Source: Anadara kagoshimensis (Eukaryota; Mollusca; Bivalvia; Arcoida; Arcidae). From it: a stretch of 64,000 nucleotides of DNA. The notes under the pieces were generated by a model. That model did no database searches, was not told the DNA's origin, and saw nothing but the letters and a program-made list of their open reading frames with translations. The stretch lies in the NCBI GenBank assembly GCA_021292105.1, contig CM037862.1:5316895-5380894 (forward strand). Reading direction: 5' to 3'. Shown here piece after piece: positions 53,701 to 64,000 of this stretch (within the stretch, counting starts at the first letter, position 1; each line of letters starts with the position of its first letter). The position numbers and the translations under genes are program-made.

Positions 53701-56700
53701 TCGGGTAATTGTATCCTAAAGTAGATGTATGGTTGTCCTAAGGAAAGTTGTAATTTCGTATTCTGATCTTCGTCAACATATGATAATTTGTACAGTCAGG
53801 TAATTGTTAATAAAGTAGATGTATGGTTGTCCTAAGGAAAGTTGTAATTTCGTATTCTGATCTCTCGTCAAACATATGATAATTTGTACAGTCAGGTAAT
53901 TGTTATCCTAAAGTAGATGTATGGTTGTCCTAAGGAAAGTTGTAATTTCGTATTCTGATCTCTCGTCAACATATGATAATTTGTACAGTCGGGTAATTGT
54001 TATCCTAAAGTAGATGTATGGTTGTCTAAGGAAAGTTGTAATTTCGTATTCTGATCTCTCGTCAACATATGATAATTTGTACAGTCGGGTAATTGTTATC
54101 CTAAAGTAGATGTATGGTTGTCCTAAGGAAAGTTGTAATTTCGTATTCTGACTCTCGTCAACAAATGATAATTTGTACAGTCGGGTAATTTGTTATCCTA
54201 AAGTAGATGTATGGTTGTCCTAAGGAAAGTTGTAATTTCGTATTCTGATCTCTCGTCAACATATGATAATTTGTACAGTCGGGTAATTGTTATCCTAAAG
54301 TAGATGTATGGTTGTCCTAAGGAAGTTGTAATTTCGTATTCTGATCTCTCGTAACATATGATAATTTGTACAGTCGGGTAATTGTTATCCTAAAGTAGAT
54401 GTATGGTTGTCCTAAGGAAAGTTGTAATTTCGTATTCTGATCTCTCGTCAACATATGATAATTTGTACAGTCGGGTAATTGTTATCCTAAAGTAGATGTA
54501 TGGTTGTCCTAAGGAAAGTTGTAATTTCGTATTCTGATCTCTCGTCAACATATGATAATTTGTACAGTCGGGTAATGTTATCCTAAAGTAGATGTATGGT
54601 TGTCCTAAGGAAAGTTGTAATTTCGTATTCTGATCTCTCGTCAACATATGATAATTTGTACAGTCGGGTAATTGTTATCCTAAAGAGATGTATGGTTGTC
54701 CTAAGGAAAGTTGTAATTTCGTATTCTGATCTCTCGTCAACATATGATAATTTGTACAGTCGGGTAATTGTTATCCTAAAGTAGATGTATGGTTGTCTAA
54801 GGAAAGTTGTAATTTCGTATTCTGATCTCTCGTCAACATATGATAATTTGTACAGTCGGGTAATTGTTATCCTAAAGTAGATGTATGGTTGTCCTAGGAA
54901 AGTTTTAATTTCGTATTCTGATCTCTCGTCAACATATGATATTTGTACAGTCGGGTAATTGTTATCCTAAAGTAGATGTATGGTTGTCCTAAGGAAAGTG
55001 TAATTTCGTATTCTGATCTCTCGTCAACATATGATAATTTGTACAGTCGGTAATTGTTATCCTAAAGTAGATGTATGGTTGTCCTAAGGAAAGTTGTAAT
55101 TTCGTATTCTGATCTCTCGTCAACATATGATAATTTGTACAGTCGGGTAATTGTTATCCTAAAGTAGATGTATGGTTGTCCTAAGGAAAGTTGTAATTTC
55201 GTATTCTGATCTCTCGTCAACATATGATAATTTGTACAGTCGGGTAATTGTTATCCTAAAGTAGATGTATGGTTGTCCTAAGGAAAGTTGTAATTTCGTA
55301 TTCTGATCTCTCGTCAACATATGATAATTTGTACAGTCGGGTAATTGTTATCCTAAAGTAGATGTATGGTTGTCCTAAGGAAAGTTGTAATTTCGTATTC
55401 TGATCTCTCGTCAACATATGATAATTTGTACAGTCGGGTAATTGTTATCCTAAAGTAGATGTATGGTTGTCCTAAGGAAAGTTGTAATTTCGTATTCTGA
55501 TCTCTCGTCAACATATGATAATTTGTACAGTCGGGTAATTGTTATCCTAAAGTAGATGTATGGTTGTCCTAAGGAAAGTTGTAATTTCGTATTCTGATCT
55601 CTCGTCAACATATGATAATTTGTACAGTCGGTAATTGTTATCCTAAAGTAGATGTATGGTTGTCCTAAGGAAAGTTGTAATTTCGTATTCTGATCTCTCG
55701 TCAACATATGATAATTTGTACAGTCGGGTAATTGTTATCCTAAAGTAGATGTATGGTTGTCCTAAGGAAAGTTGTAATTTCGTATTCTGATCTCTCGTCA
55801 ACATATGATAATTTGTACAGTCGGGTAATTGTTATCCTAAAGTAGATGTATGGTTGTCCTAAGGAAAGTTGTAATTTCGTATTCTGATCTCTCGTCAACA
55901 TATGATAATTTGTACAGTCGGGTAATTGTTATCCTAAAGTAGATGTATGGTTGTCCTAAGGAAAGTTGTAATTTCGTATTCTGATCTCTCGTCAACATAT
56001 GATAATTTGTACAGTCGGGTAATTGTTATCCTAAAGTAGATGTATGGTTGTCCTAAGGAAAGTTGTAATTTCGTATTCTGATCTCTCGTCAACATATGAT
56101 AATTTGTACAGTCGGGTAATTGTTATCCTAAAGTAGATGTATGGTTGTCCTAAGGAAAGTTGTAATTTCGTATTCTGATCTCTCGTCAACATATGATAAT
56201 TTGTACAGTCGGGTAATTGTTATCCTAAAGTAGATGTATGGTTGTCCTAAGGAAAGTTGTAATTTCGTATTCTGATCTCTCGTCAACATATGATAATTTG
56301 TACAGTCGGGTAATTGTTATCCTAAAGTAGATGTATGGTTGTCCTAAGGAAAGTTGTAATTTCGTATTCTGATCTCTCGTCAAATATGATAATTTGTACA
56401 GTCGGGTAATTGTTATCCTAAAGTAGATGTATGGTTGTCCTAAGGAAAGTTGTAATTTCGTATTCTGATCTCTCGTCAACATATGATAATTTGTACAGTC
56501 GGGTAATTGTTATCCTAAAGTAGATGTATGGTTGTCCTAAGGAAAGTTGTAATTTCGTATTCTGATCTCTCGTCAACATATGATAATTTGTACAGTCGGG
56601 TAATTGTTATCCTAAAGTAGATGTATGGTTGTCCTAAGGAAAGTTGTAATTTCGTATTCTGATCTCTCGTCAACATATGATAATTTGTACAGTCGGGTAA

Positions 56701-57365
56701 TTGTTATCCTAAAGTAGATGTATGGTTGTCCTAAGGAAAGTTGTAATTTCGTATTCTGATCTCTCGTCAACATATGATAATTTGTACAGTCGGGTAATTG
56801 TTATCCTAAAGTAGATGTATGGTTGTCCTAAGGAAAGTTGTAATTTCGTATTCTGATCTCTCGTCAACATATGATAATTTGTAGAGTCGGGTAATTGTTA
56901 TCCTAAAGTAGATGTATGGTTGTCCTAAGGAAAGTTGTAATTTCGTATTCTGATCTCTCGTCAACATATGATAATTTGTACAGTCGGGTAATTGTTATCC
57001 TAAAGTAGATGTATGGTTGTCCTAAGGAAAGTTGTAATTTCGTATTCTGATCTCTCGTCAACATATGATAATTTGTACAGTCGGGTAATTGTTATCCTAA
57101 AGTAGATGTATGGTTGTCCTAAGGAAAGTTGTAATTTCGTATTCTGATCTCTCGTCAACATATGATAATTTGTACAGTCGGGTAATTGTTATCCTAAAGT
57201 AGATGTATGGTTGTCCTAAGGAAAGTTGTAATTTCGTATTCTGATCTCTCGTCAACATATGATAATTTGTACAGTCGGGTAATTGTTATCCTAAAGTAGA
57301 TGTATGGTTGTCCTAAGGAAAGTTGTAATTTCGTATTCTGATCTCTCGTCAACATATGATAATTT
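41789..57365. repeat. Satellite array: about 160 copies of a 97-bp unit
   Basis: The unit begins GATAATTTGTACAGTCGGGT and ends CTCTCGTCAACATAT. Copies are head-to-tail without interruption for 15.6 kb. The first unit is slightly diverged (CAGTTGGA, ATGTTTG); most others are identical or differ by single-base indels. Each unit holds three CpGs, the palindrome CATATG and the hairpin TCCT-A-AGGA. Because 97 is not a multiple of 3, no frame stays open, and the recurring 85-residue ORFs are artefacts. No gene or transposon interrupts it. Confidence 0.98.
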
Positions 57366-57492
57366 CTTTCTAACTATAACATGAATATTAAGTCTTTATT
57401 TTAGAGCTGAAACATCATTTCACTTAACGTAGTAAGTCCATTTTTTAGCAAACTTCTTTTACATACAAAGCAAGAAAATAAAATTGAATGCC

Positions 57493-57493
<1 letters not shown>

Positions 57494-57538
<45 letters not shown>
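57494..57538. repeat. (CT)n microsatellite
   Basis: About 22 CT units, 130 bp after the satellite ends. Confidence 0.95.
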
Positions 57539-57541
<3 letters not shown>

Positions 57542-57927
57542 GCACAGACTGAAGGCCGGAAAAGTTTGACTAAAAACCACAGAATCGTTTACTCGAAGTG
57601 CACAAGAACGCAGGCTTTGTTCATCAAAATATTACTGGAGAAAATACCATCGGAGCCCATAAAAGTTTCTAGCCCTCGCTTTGACTCTCATTTACACATC
57701 ACTTTAAAAAAGAACCGGATGCGCCACTGCATCAAGTGTGATGCTTATTTTCAAAATGGACATTAAACATAGTCGTTTGATCACAAGTTTACGATGGCCG
57801 ATATCAGTCGACAGAAAACTTTTAATCAAAAACTTCATAATGATCCATGTTCGAATCACAAACCAGAAGCAAAGTAAAAACTTTGGAACTGACAAGTTAT
57901 GTTAACCCCCATTTATACGGCGAGAAT

Positions 57928-58101
57928 TGCATACCTAAGTATTTTTTACTCATGTATAAATTTACTCACATATGCAAATTGTGTCGTATGAACAACTTTG
58001 CATATACGCAAATTTTACTCATGTAAGTAAATTTGCACCTAGTAGGGACCAAGTGCAAATTTGCTATAGTATGTGAGTATTTTATATTTAGGTATGCAAA
58101 T
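57928..58101. repeat. Inverted-repeat element
   Basis: GCATACCTAAGTATTTTTTA-CTCA on the left pairs with TGAGTATTTTATATTTAGGT-ATGC on the right. An inner pair GTAAATTTGCAC/GTGCAAATTTGC surrounds the centre near 58045. Probably a small foldback MITE. Confidence 0.7.
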
Positions 58102-58109
58102 TTTGCTAC

Positions 58110-59540
58110 AGTGTCGTATGAACGCACAGTAATATTTACACATAATTTTAAACACATGAACATTAATGCCAGGTTATTTATCTCAGTCTATTGGTTAATG
58201 TTCATTAAGGTGCATGTGGCGGGAATATGGGTGTTTGTAATCTGCCTTGTACCAGAAAAAAAATTGTTTAATAGTGTTGTCCAATGATATACAATGTCGC
58301 AGATTAACATTTCACACAATCCAGTGCATTGACATCGAGCTAAAAACAGGTGCCTATTGTAAGGGAAACCCACTCACCACATATTGTGTTACAATCGGGG
58401 ATCGAACTCATAGCGGTTAAAGAAGCCAACCACTATAAACAACCGTGGCACACATTGATTTGTAATAACTATCCAGTAAAGAAAAGATCAAAAGTTGTAA
58501 TTGATATTGATTTGTTTGACAAAAGCACAAAAACTAGTGACAAACTGTCACCAAAATTTGACGTTTTACTAGTTTTCAAAGAGAAAGCAACAAAAGCCAA
58601 CCAAAAAAAAAAAAAAAAAAAAATAAAAAATAAAAAAAAAATTACTTTCACAAATTTGACAACGAATTGTCCATAAAAGGAGATGCCATGTCGTCATGAA
58701 GTGTTTTGGGAGAACAAATATTACAAAGATCATCATCTTCAACATCACTAAATTGATTTTCACCATCTAGTTTAATAAAAACATTCCACCGATCACTAAA
58801 GAATCAATTTGCAGCTTCATAATATACAGAGATGAAGCTTAACTAATTTGAATTAGGGGTCCAGCTCAGCTGAAAAAAATAAGTTTTAATGTAATAAATA
58901 GCTAATATGTGTAAACATTTTGGGGGCCAGACTGGGTTTTAGGAGACATGAGCTAATCTAAATATCTTATATATGTCAAGAGGAACAACATAAGCTCCTT
59001 TTACAGAACAAGCAAATACGACATGGACGTCAAGCCTTTTTTGCAAACATCACAATGGGCATTTCAAGCAACTCAAATAGATCGAAGATCAAGTGTCGTT
59101 CTACCCTAAATGTGCTCTGCGCTGGTCTAAAATTGTGTTTGTATGTATAAAGCTTAAAAAAACAAGTCTTTTAAGAATATGGCATATAATTTTTTTAATG
59201 TATTTTATGATTAATTTTAAAAATAGTATATGACAGATATGCTGGATCACCAAGTAGAACTGTCCATTTGTCATTGTAATAGCCCAGTATCAAATCAGTG
59301 CTTTAAAAGTAAGGAAACGTTCTTATCTGATAATCAAGTCTAAACTGTTCAATGTTCAGAATAAAAATTATCCAAAATTGGTTGAAAACTTCAAATTTAC
59401 TTATGGTACATAAATTATGTATGAACGCAAAGCAAAATATACTTGGCAACTCATCTCGAACAATGATATTATATTTCAACATTTTAAAGAACTGCTTGGA
59501 AGCAAACCTCCGCAGTTATCTGAAGAGAAATTAACAACTT
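58110..59540. other. No gene supported
   Basis: AT-rich, with an A-rich tract near 58602-58641 that could be a retroposon tail. The ORFs overlapping it are low complexity. Confidence 0.4.
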
Positions 59541-59559
59541 AATTGACAATATTCCGTGT

Positions 59560-60766
59560 GATTTACATATTGAATCTCTGGATACTGAAATCATCGAAGA
59601 AGAAATTCGTTGTGCAATAACGAAATTAAAATGTGGTAAAAGTGCTGTTCCGGACTTATTAATAAGTGAAATGTTTTAGCTACTTCCGACGTTATAATGC
59701 CAATTCTGAAGAACCTTTTTAACTTCTTATTTGATAATAATGTTATTTTTAAAATCTTGGATGGAAGGTGTGTAGTTCCCAAAACGGGCGAATTGACTGA
59801 CGCTAATAATTACCGCCCTTTCGTACTAGTCAGTATTTTTTCAAAGATATACACTTCAATTCTCACGCGTCGTCTCGAAATCTGGGCAGATTATGAAGAA
59901 ACATTGATCAACAATCAGTTTGGATTTCGCTCCGGTCGCTCTACTATAGACGCTATATTCGTTCTTCATGAAATCATATCGCATGTGCTTCAACACAAAG
60001 AAAAGTTATACTGTGCGTTTGTGGACTTCCGAAAGGCATTTGACAGTGTTGTAAGACGGATATTGTGTTACAAACTTATCAAAAGTGGATTAAGTAATAA
60101 ATTTGTTAATGTAATCAAATCTGTCTACTCTAGATCTGATGTTTCATTACGTATCAGAAATGGAGGACAACTATCTGAATCCTTCGTAAACCATATAGGC
60201 GTCAAACAAGGTGAACCACTATCACCATTATTGTAAATGACATGCTACATGACATTTCCGTTGATAACTCTACAGATCTTTGTAATATAAATGGATATTT
60301 GATTTATCTTATTTTATTCGCAAATGACACTGTTATGTTCGGTAAATCGCCAACTATACTGCAAACACTGTTGGACAAACTCTCGTTTTATTGTCATCGA
60401 TGGAGTATCACTGTGAACACTTCCAAAACTAAAATTGTCGTATTTCACAAAGGATGGAGACTTATAACAGACACATTTTACTTCAATAATCAAGTAATTG
60501 AAATTGTTGACTCTTATATATATATATATAGGAATGCTGCTTCACTATAACGGCAAATTTTTGTACACCCAGAAAAGGATAGCCCAACAGGGGACGAGAG
60601 CTTTGTCTGGACTTCTATATAAAATCAAAAAACTATATATCGACGTTAAACACAAATAGTATGGTTGTTTCTGTATTAAACTATGCGTCGGAAGTTTGGG
60701 GATTCCACCGTGAAATTGATCTTGTTTTTAATAGATTTTGTCGTTATACTTTAGGTTTATCTAAAT
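59560..60766 (+). pseudogene. Broken LINE (non-LTR) reverse transcriptase
   Basis: Fragments in order: EEIRCAITKLKCGKSAVPD (from about 59600), a stop, then NNYRPFVLVSIFSKIY, NQFGFRSGRSTIDAI, FVDFRKAFDSV and IGVKQGEPLSPLL (to 60236). After another stop come LILFANDTVMF, TVNTSKTKIVVF (to 60550), and after further breaks YASEVWGFHREIDLVFNRFC. These are the RT fingers/palm blocks and C-terminal region of a CR1/jockey/L2-type element. The catalytic F-A-D-D block reads FAND, and the frame is broken several times, so the copy is dead. No endonuclease domain was seen upstream. Confidence 0.85.
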
Positions 60767-60783
60767 AAGCCCCTGTGGGACCC

Positions 60784-60955
60784 CTATATGTAGTAACTAC
60801 CACAAATGTAGTAACGGTCACAAATGTAATAAAATTGTGTCACATATGTAGTAACGAACCACAAATGTAGGAACGACCGTTACCACAAATGTAGTAACAA
60901 TTTTTGTTACCACAAATGTAGTAAATGAAAACCGCTATATGTAGTAACGAAAATT
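60784..60955. repeat. Array of about eight ACAAATGTAGTAACG words
   Basis: TGTAGTAAC recurs at irregular 15-28-bp spacing, preceded by either CACAAA or CTATA/CATA. It directly follows the LINE remnant. Confidence 0.8.
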
Positions 60956-60997
60956 TCGAAATCTGAACGTTAGAAACCAACATTTAAGGTGCGTTCT

Positions 60998-61125
60998 AAC
61001 CCGATAGAAGCGACTGTTGTTCCGATAGAAGTGACTTTTAACGCGTTAGAAGTGACTTTTAACTCGATAGAATGGAATTCTATCCCGATAGAAGTGGCTC
61101 TGATTCCGATATAAGTGACTTTATT
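60998..61125. repeat. Array of about six CCGATAGAAGTGACTTTTAA words
   Basis: GATAGAAGTGACTT and variants recur about every 19-24 bp, following the previous array after 40 bp. Confidence 0.8.
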
Positions 61126-61494
61126 AAATACCAAAGAAAAAATATATATGTATAAATTATTAATTTTGCTGGGTTTTTTTTCTATTTACATGTACTTGAA
61201 AACAATTAGTGTCACATAAAGCGGCACATTACAAAATGATTAGCATAACATGTAATAGTAATTCAGATATAAATGTAATAAATAAATAATAATAATAACT
61301 ACTAGTATCTGATAATCCTTGTAAGGGTGTTACCCCTGTACCTATGTTATGTATTATGCGATGAGCGATAATGCAATTGGCCTCTTATTTTCATTATACT
61401 TCGGTTTGTAAAATACATGTAAAATTCAGTTTTTAATTTAAGTTTCTGGGTTTTCTGTATTTTTGCAGATTTAAGTAGGGTACATGTATTGATT

Positions 61495-61900
61495 ATTATA
61501 CTCCACGGCACTTAAGATGTAGGAAGTATAATGCTGTTGGTCGGTCCCTCCGTCCGTCCATCAGTCAATTATAAGTTTTCCGCATTGTTTCCTAAACACT
61601 TTCAGATACTAGAGTTTTTGAATGGGAGTCAACCACAATGAGTTGCAGATCAAGTTAACGTTTTGTTTTACTACGAATCCGATCCTTTGCAATTGTCTTT
61701 GATAATTTTATTGAAATACTAGTAACAGTTTTCTGCAGTTTTTTTCGTAATAGCTTGAACTATTGAACTGATTTGGCATATAAGTCTACCATAATGTGTT
61801 ACAGATCAAGTTCACGTTTCATTTTGCTTCGCTGAAATTTACGTTTTTACGATGACTACACTTGATTTGGTCCAATATGTGGGAGCAACCTCACAAAGGT
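61495..61900 (+). repeat. Dispersed repeat, CCGTCCGTCC type
   Basis: 'TACTCCACGGCACTTAAG', 'GGAAGTATAATG', 'CCCTCCGTCCGTCCATCAG', then two similar halves with 'GTT(A/G)CAGATCAAGTT(A/C)ACGTTT'. No coding. Confidence 0.55.
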
Positions 61901-61923
61901 TTTTGTAATATTTGCTGATTTTT

Positions 61924-62930
61924 CAGTACCGTAACTACCTATGAGGCAACCGAGGCAACTGCCTCGGTAAAAAAAATTAACCAAGTACTTTTTCGCACAG
62001 AAGTGATATTTTGGGTTTATCTGTTAAAGAGAAACTTGACCCACAGTATTACATAAATAGATCGGAATTCGCGGAACCCTCAAATGATGACGAGCGTCAC
62101 TTTATTTTGTCCAATAGCTTCGAGCCACCCAGTAAAAGCTACAAAGTTCCTAAAATGAACAAGGCAGGCGTTTCAGTTAAATGCTGATATAATTGCAGAC
62201 ATAAAGCAAAAGTTCCAAAACGAATTGCCAGATCTAGGATCATTTGACTAGGAATTACAAAAATGGCTAAAGTTTGTAAGACCCAGAACGAACGTCACAA
62301 TGGTTTGAGCTTTAAGCGACTTTGTCCGTTGGATCGTGCAGCAGCGAGCAACCCTTCTCTGCAAAAAGCAAAAATATTCTGAAAAATCTAGCTAACAGAA
62401 ACTATTTTTTTCTGATACCTGCCTACACACAATTTAAGCTTTTAAACTATACTCTAAGCTGGATTACGAGGTTTATTGGTGTGGTTAAACTAGTTTTCAT
62501 GGCACAAAACCATCCCACTTATTTTTTTTACAACAGCTGGTCTAGTTTTGAGCTTTCCTGTCAAACTTTATTATAATACCCTTAATAACCCTTGAGACTG
62601 TTGATACTATATGTTATTATACACCCCGCTAAAAGAAGTGGGGGGGGGGATATAGTGATAGGGGTGTCCGTCCGTCCTTCCGTTACACCTTAGGGTACCT
62701 ATCTCTTATCCGCAACTCCTCCTAAACCCTTCTATGGATTTTCATGAAACTTTCACACAATCTTTTTGATATAATGTAGATGTGCACCTCCTATTCAAAA
62801 ATTTGATCCGATGGATTTTTGGAAGGGGGTGGATTTTTGTAAGCTTGTGGCTCACAGTTTTTCTAGTTATATATATGATTTGATCTTCAATTCTTGCCTC
62901 GGTTTATTTAAGGGTCTAGTTACGGTACTG
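61924..62930. mobile_element. hAT element, internally deleted, with another repeat inside
   Basis: Termini CAGTACCGTAACTA and TAGTTACGGTACTG are perfect inverted repeats, with TTGCCTCGGT-type subterminal matches (GCCTCGGTAAA on the left, GCCTCGGTTTA on the right). An 8-bp target duplication is not exact. The interior holds a decayed transposase end and a GTCCGTCCGTCC-type repeat (about 62615-62880). Confidence 0.85.
62185..62400 (+). pseudogene. hAT transposase C-terminal remnant
   Basis: Frame pieces read KQKFQNELPDLGSFD, stop, ELQKWLKFVRPRTNVTMV, stop, then in another frame TLSVGSCSSEQPFSAKSKNI. The last matches the hAT dimerisation block T-L-P-V-x-S-x-S-x-E-R-x-F-S, with E-R changed to E-Q. 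Stops and a shift make it inactive. Confidence 0.75.
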
Positions 62931-62940
62931 TTTTTATGAT

Positions 62941-62953
62941 CTCTCTCTCTCTC

Positions 62954-63012
<59 letters not shown>
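62941..63012. repeat. (CT)n microsatellite
   Basis: About 35 CT units with one GAT interruption. Confidence 0.95.
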
Positions 63013-63015
<3 letters not shown>

Positions 63016-63120
63016 GCATTTACAATACTTCGTAAATATCGTTATTGAAGTATATGAACTGCATTTTATAAGATGTGTTAGTCTGTAAAAAAGAACGTCT
63101 GTAATCATATATGGTGTATC

Positions 63121-63360
63121 TTGTTCTTTCGCCAAGCACTGGGCATTACGAATGAAAGTCACGGTTCTTTCGGATGGGAACTTAAAAACAAACGAGGTCC
63201 CGTGTCACGGTGGGCTTGGCACGCTAAAGAACCCTGCTGTATAATGCCATCAGCGCAACCCACATGCAAAATTTCTGCACCTTCGCCTATAGCTGGCGAC
63301 GTCTCGATATAAGTAAAATATTTTTGACTGGGACGTTAAACACCATTACTCAACTCTAAA
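63121..63360 (+). repeat. SINE family A, 5'-truncated, well preserved
   Basis: It starts inside the body (TTCTTTCGCCAAGCACTGGG) and runs through GGTCCCGTGTCACGGTGGGC and AAAGAACCCTGCTGTATAAT to CACCATTACTCAACTC. This copy looks young. Confidence 0.85.
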
Positions 63361-63914
63361 CTCTTGTACCCTGCTTAGTGTTTAAGTGCACTTCTCACAG
63401 GCTAGTTGCGTACCCAGTCCGCTAGAAACAGATCATAGTGTGGTACTTCTTTAAGGTTTTCTCTTTTGTCTGCGGTTTAAATTAAACGGAAGTGTTAAAA
63501 AAAATTCAGATTGTTTTATTTTGTTACTAAATTCTTAGCTTATTATTTTTAATTTGCATTGCTATGGGTGGGTGTCCAGTTGCCTGCTGAATATTGCAAT
63601 TTGACCAACTAGATGAACAATGCACCTCCTCCCCCCCCCCAAAAAAAACAAAAAAAAAAAAACTGACAAAATAAGTAATTTGGCGTTTTCTAAGTTTTAA
63701 GTGATGGTGTTGTATTTTGTTTTTGTCTAGTTATGTACGCATCTACCCCCCCCCCCCCCCATTTCACCCCACCCACACGAAGTCATCTGATCACTCTGTA
63801 TTAATTGAAGCACTACAAACTGTCTATTTTGATTTGTACAAAGGTTACACATTTTTAAGACTTTTGATAAAAATACAAATCTCAATGTCGATCCGACGTC
63901 ATGTAATTTGCAGG
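63360..63914. other. No gene; homopolymer tracts
   Basis: C/A run near 63630-63661 and C run near 63746-63760. The ORF over the second run is an artefact. Confidence 0.5.
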
Positions 63915-64000
63915 AGTTAATTGAATGAATGTTCCACTTATATCAAGGCTTCCGACCAGCTATATGCAAAGTGGCAGAAAGTTTTACCCATGGAGTGCAA
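63915..64000 (-). repeat. SINE family A, 3' end, cut by the window edge
   Basis: 'TTCCACTTATATCAAGGCTTCC' and 'AGCTATATGCAAAGTGGCAGAAA' are the reversed 3' body. Confidence 0.65.

Noticed and set aside
41913-56482. Dozens of near-identical 85-residue minus-strand ORFs (MLTRDQNTKLQLSLGQ...) suggesting a tandem gene family
   Set aside because: They arise because a 97-bp unit shifts frame by one each copy and stays open for three units. Start and stop recur at the same array phase and the ORFs vanish with each indel.
41789-57365. CRISPR-like array
   Set aside because: There are no variable spacers; the whole unit is conserved, and the context is eukaryotic.
57488-57766. Plus-strand ORF after the satellite
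   Set aside because: It begins in the CT microsatellite, has no recognisable domain and no sign of splicing.

Overview
The window is AT-rich animal nuclear DNA, most likely from a bivalve mollusc. There is no dense ORF structure. Genes are split into short exons with GT/AG borders. Most of the sequence is repeats of kinds I associate with bivalve genomes: tRNA-headed SINEs, elements built on the word TGACCTTGACCTTTGAACC, elements ending in GGGCGTATAA, TA- and TAA-flanked MITEs, hAT relatives, and GTCCGTCCGTCC-type repeats. The species cannot be fixed from the sequence alone.

The main gene is on the minus strand, from a signal-peptide exon at 38743-38692 to a final exon at 940-864. I assembled it by hand from splice sites and reading phase. 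It encodes a small secreted protein made of repeated six-cysteine modules. Each module is split over two exons, with phases 1 to 2 and then 2 to 1. The last exon gives a hydrophobic tail that looks like a GPI-attachment signal. A TATA box lies upstream of the first exon. The acceptor of the last exon sits in an exact 140-bp tandem duplication, and using the upstream acceptor would replace the GPI-type tail with a different C-terminus. One intron is about 90% a 35-bp minisatellite. Two gaps remain: one exon junction does not keep frame, and one predicted half-module exon was not found.

The first intron (about 24.5 kb) holds many SINEs and MITEs and a second minus-strand coding exon (33478-33050). 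That exon joins a small barrel-like N-terminal domain to an N-terminal region resembling Crypton-type tyrosine recombinases. It has a CCAAT/CRE-like promoter region.

From 41789 to 57365 there is one uninterrupted satellite array of about 160 head-to-tail copies of a 97-bp unit, about 3 kb upstream of the main gene's promoter. Right of the array are a broken LINE reverse transcriptase (about 59560-60766), a patch of two unusual short-word arrays (60784-61125), and a roughly 1-kb hAT element with matching termini and a decayed transposase C-terminus (61924-62930).

Several long, well-preserved palindromes occur at 2.0, 12.5, 13.7, 14.6 and 38.0 kb. Two of them share a central core but have unrelated arms, which is one of the more unusual signals here.
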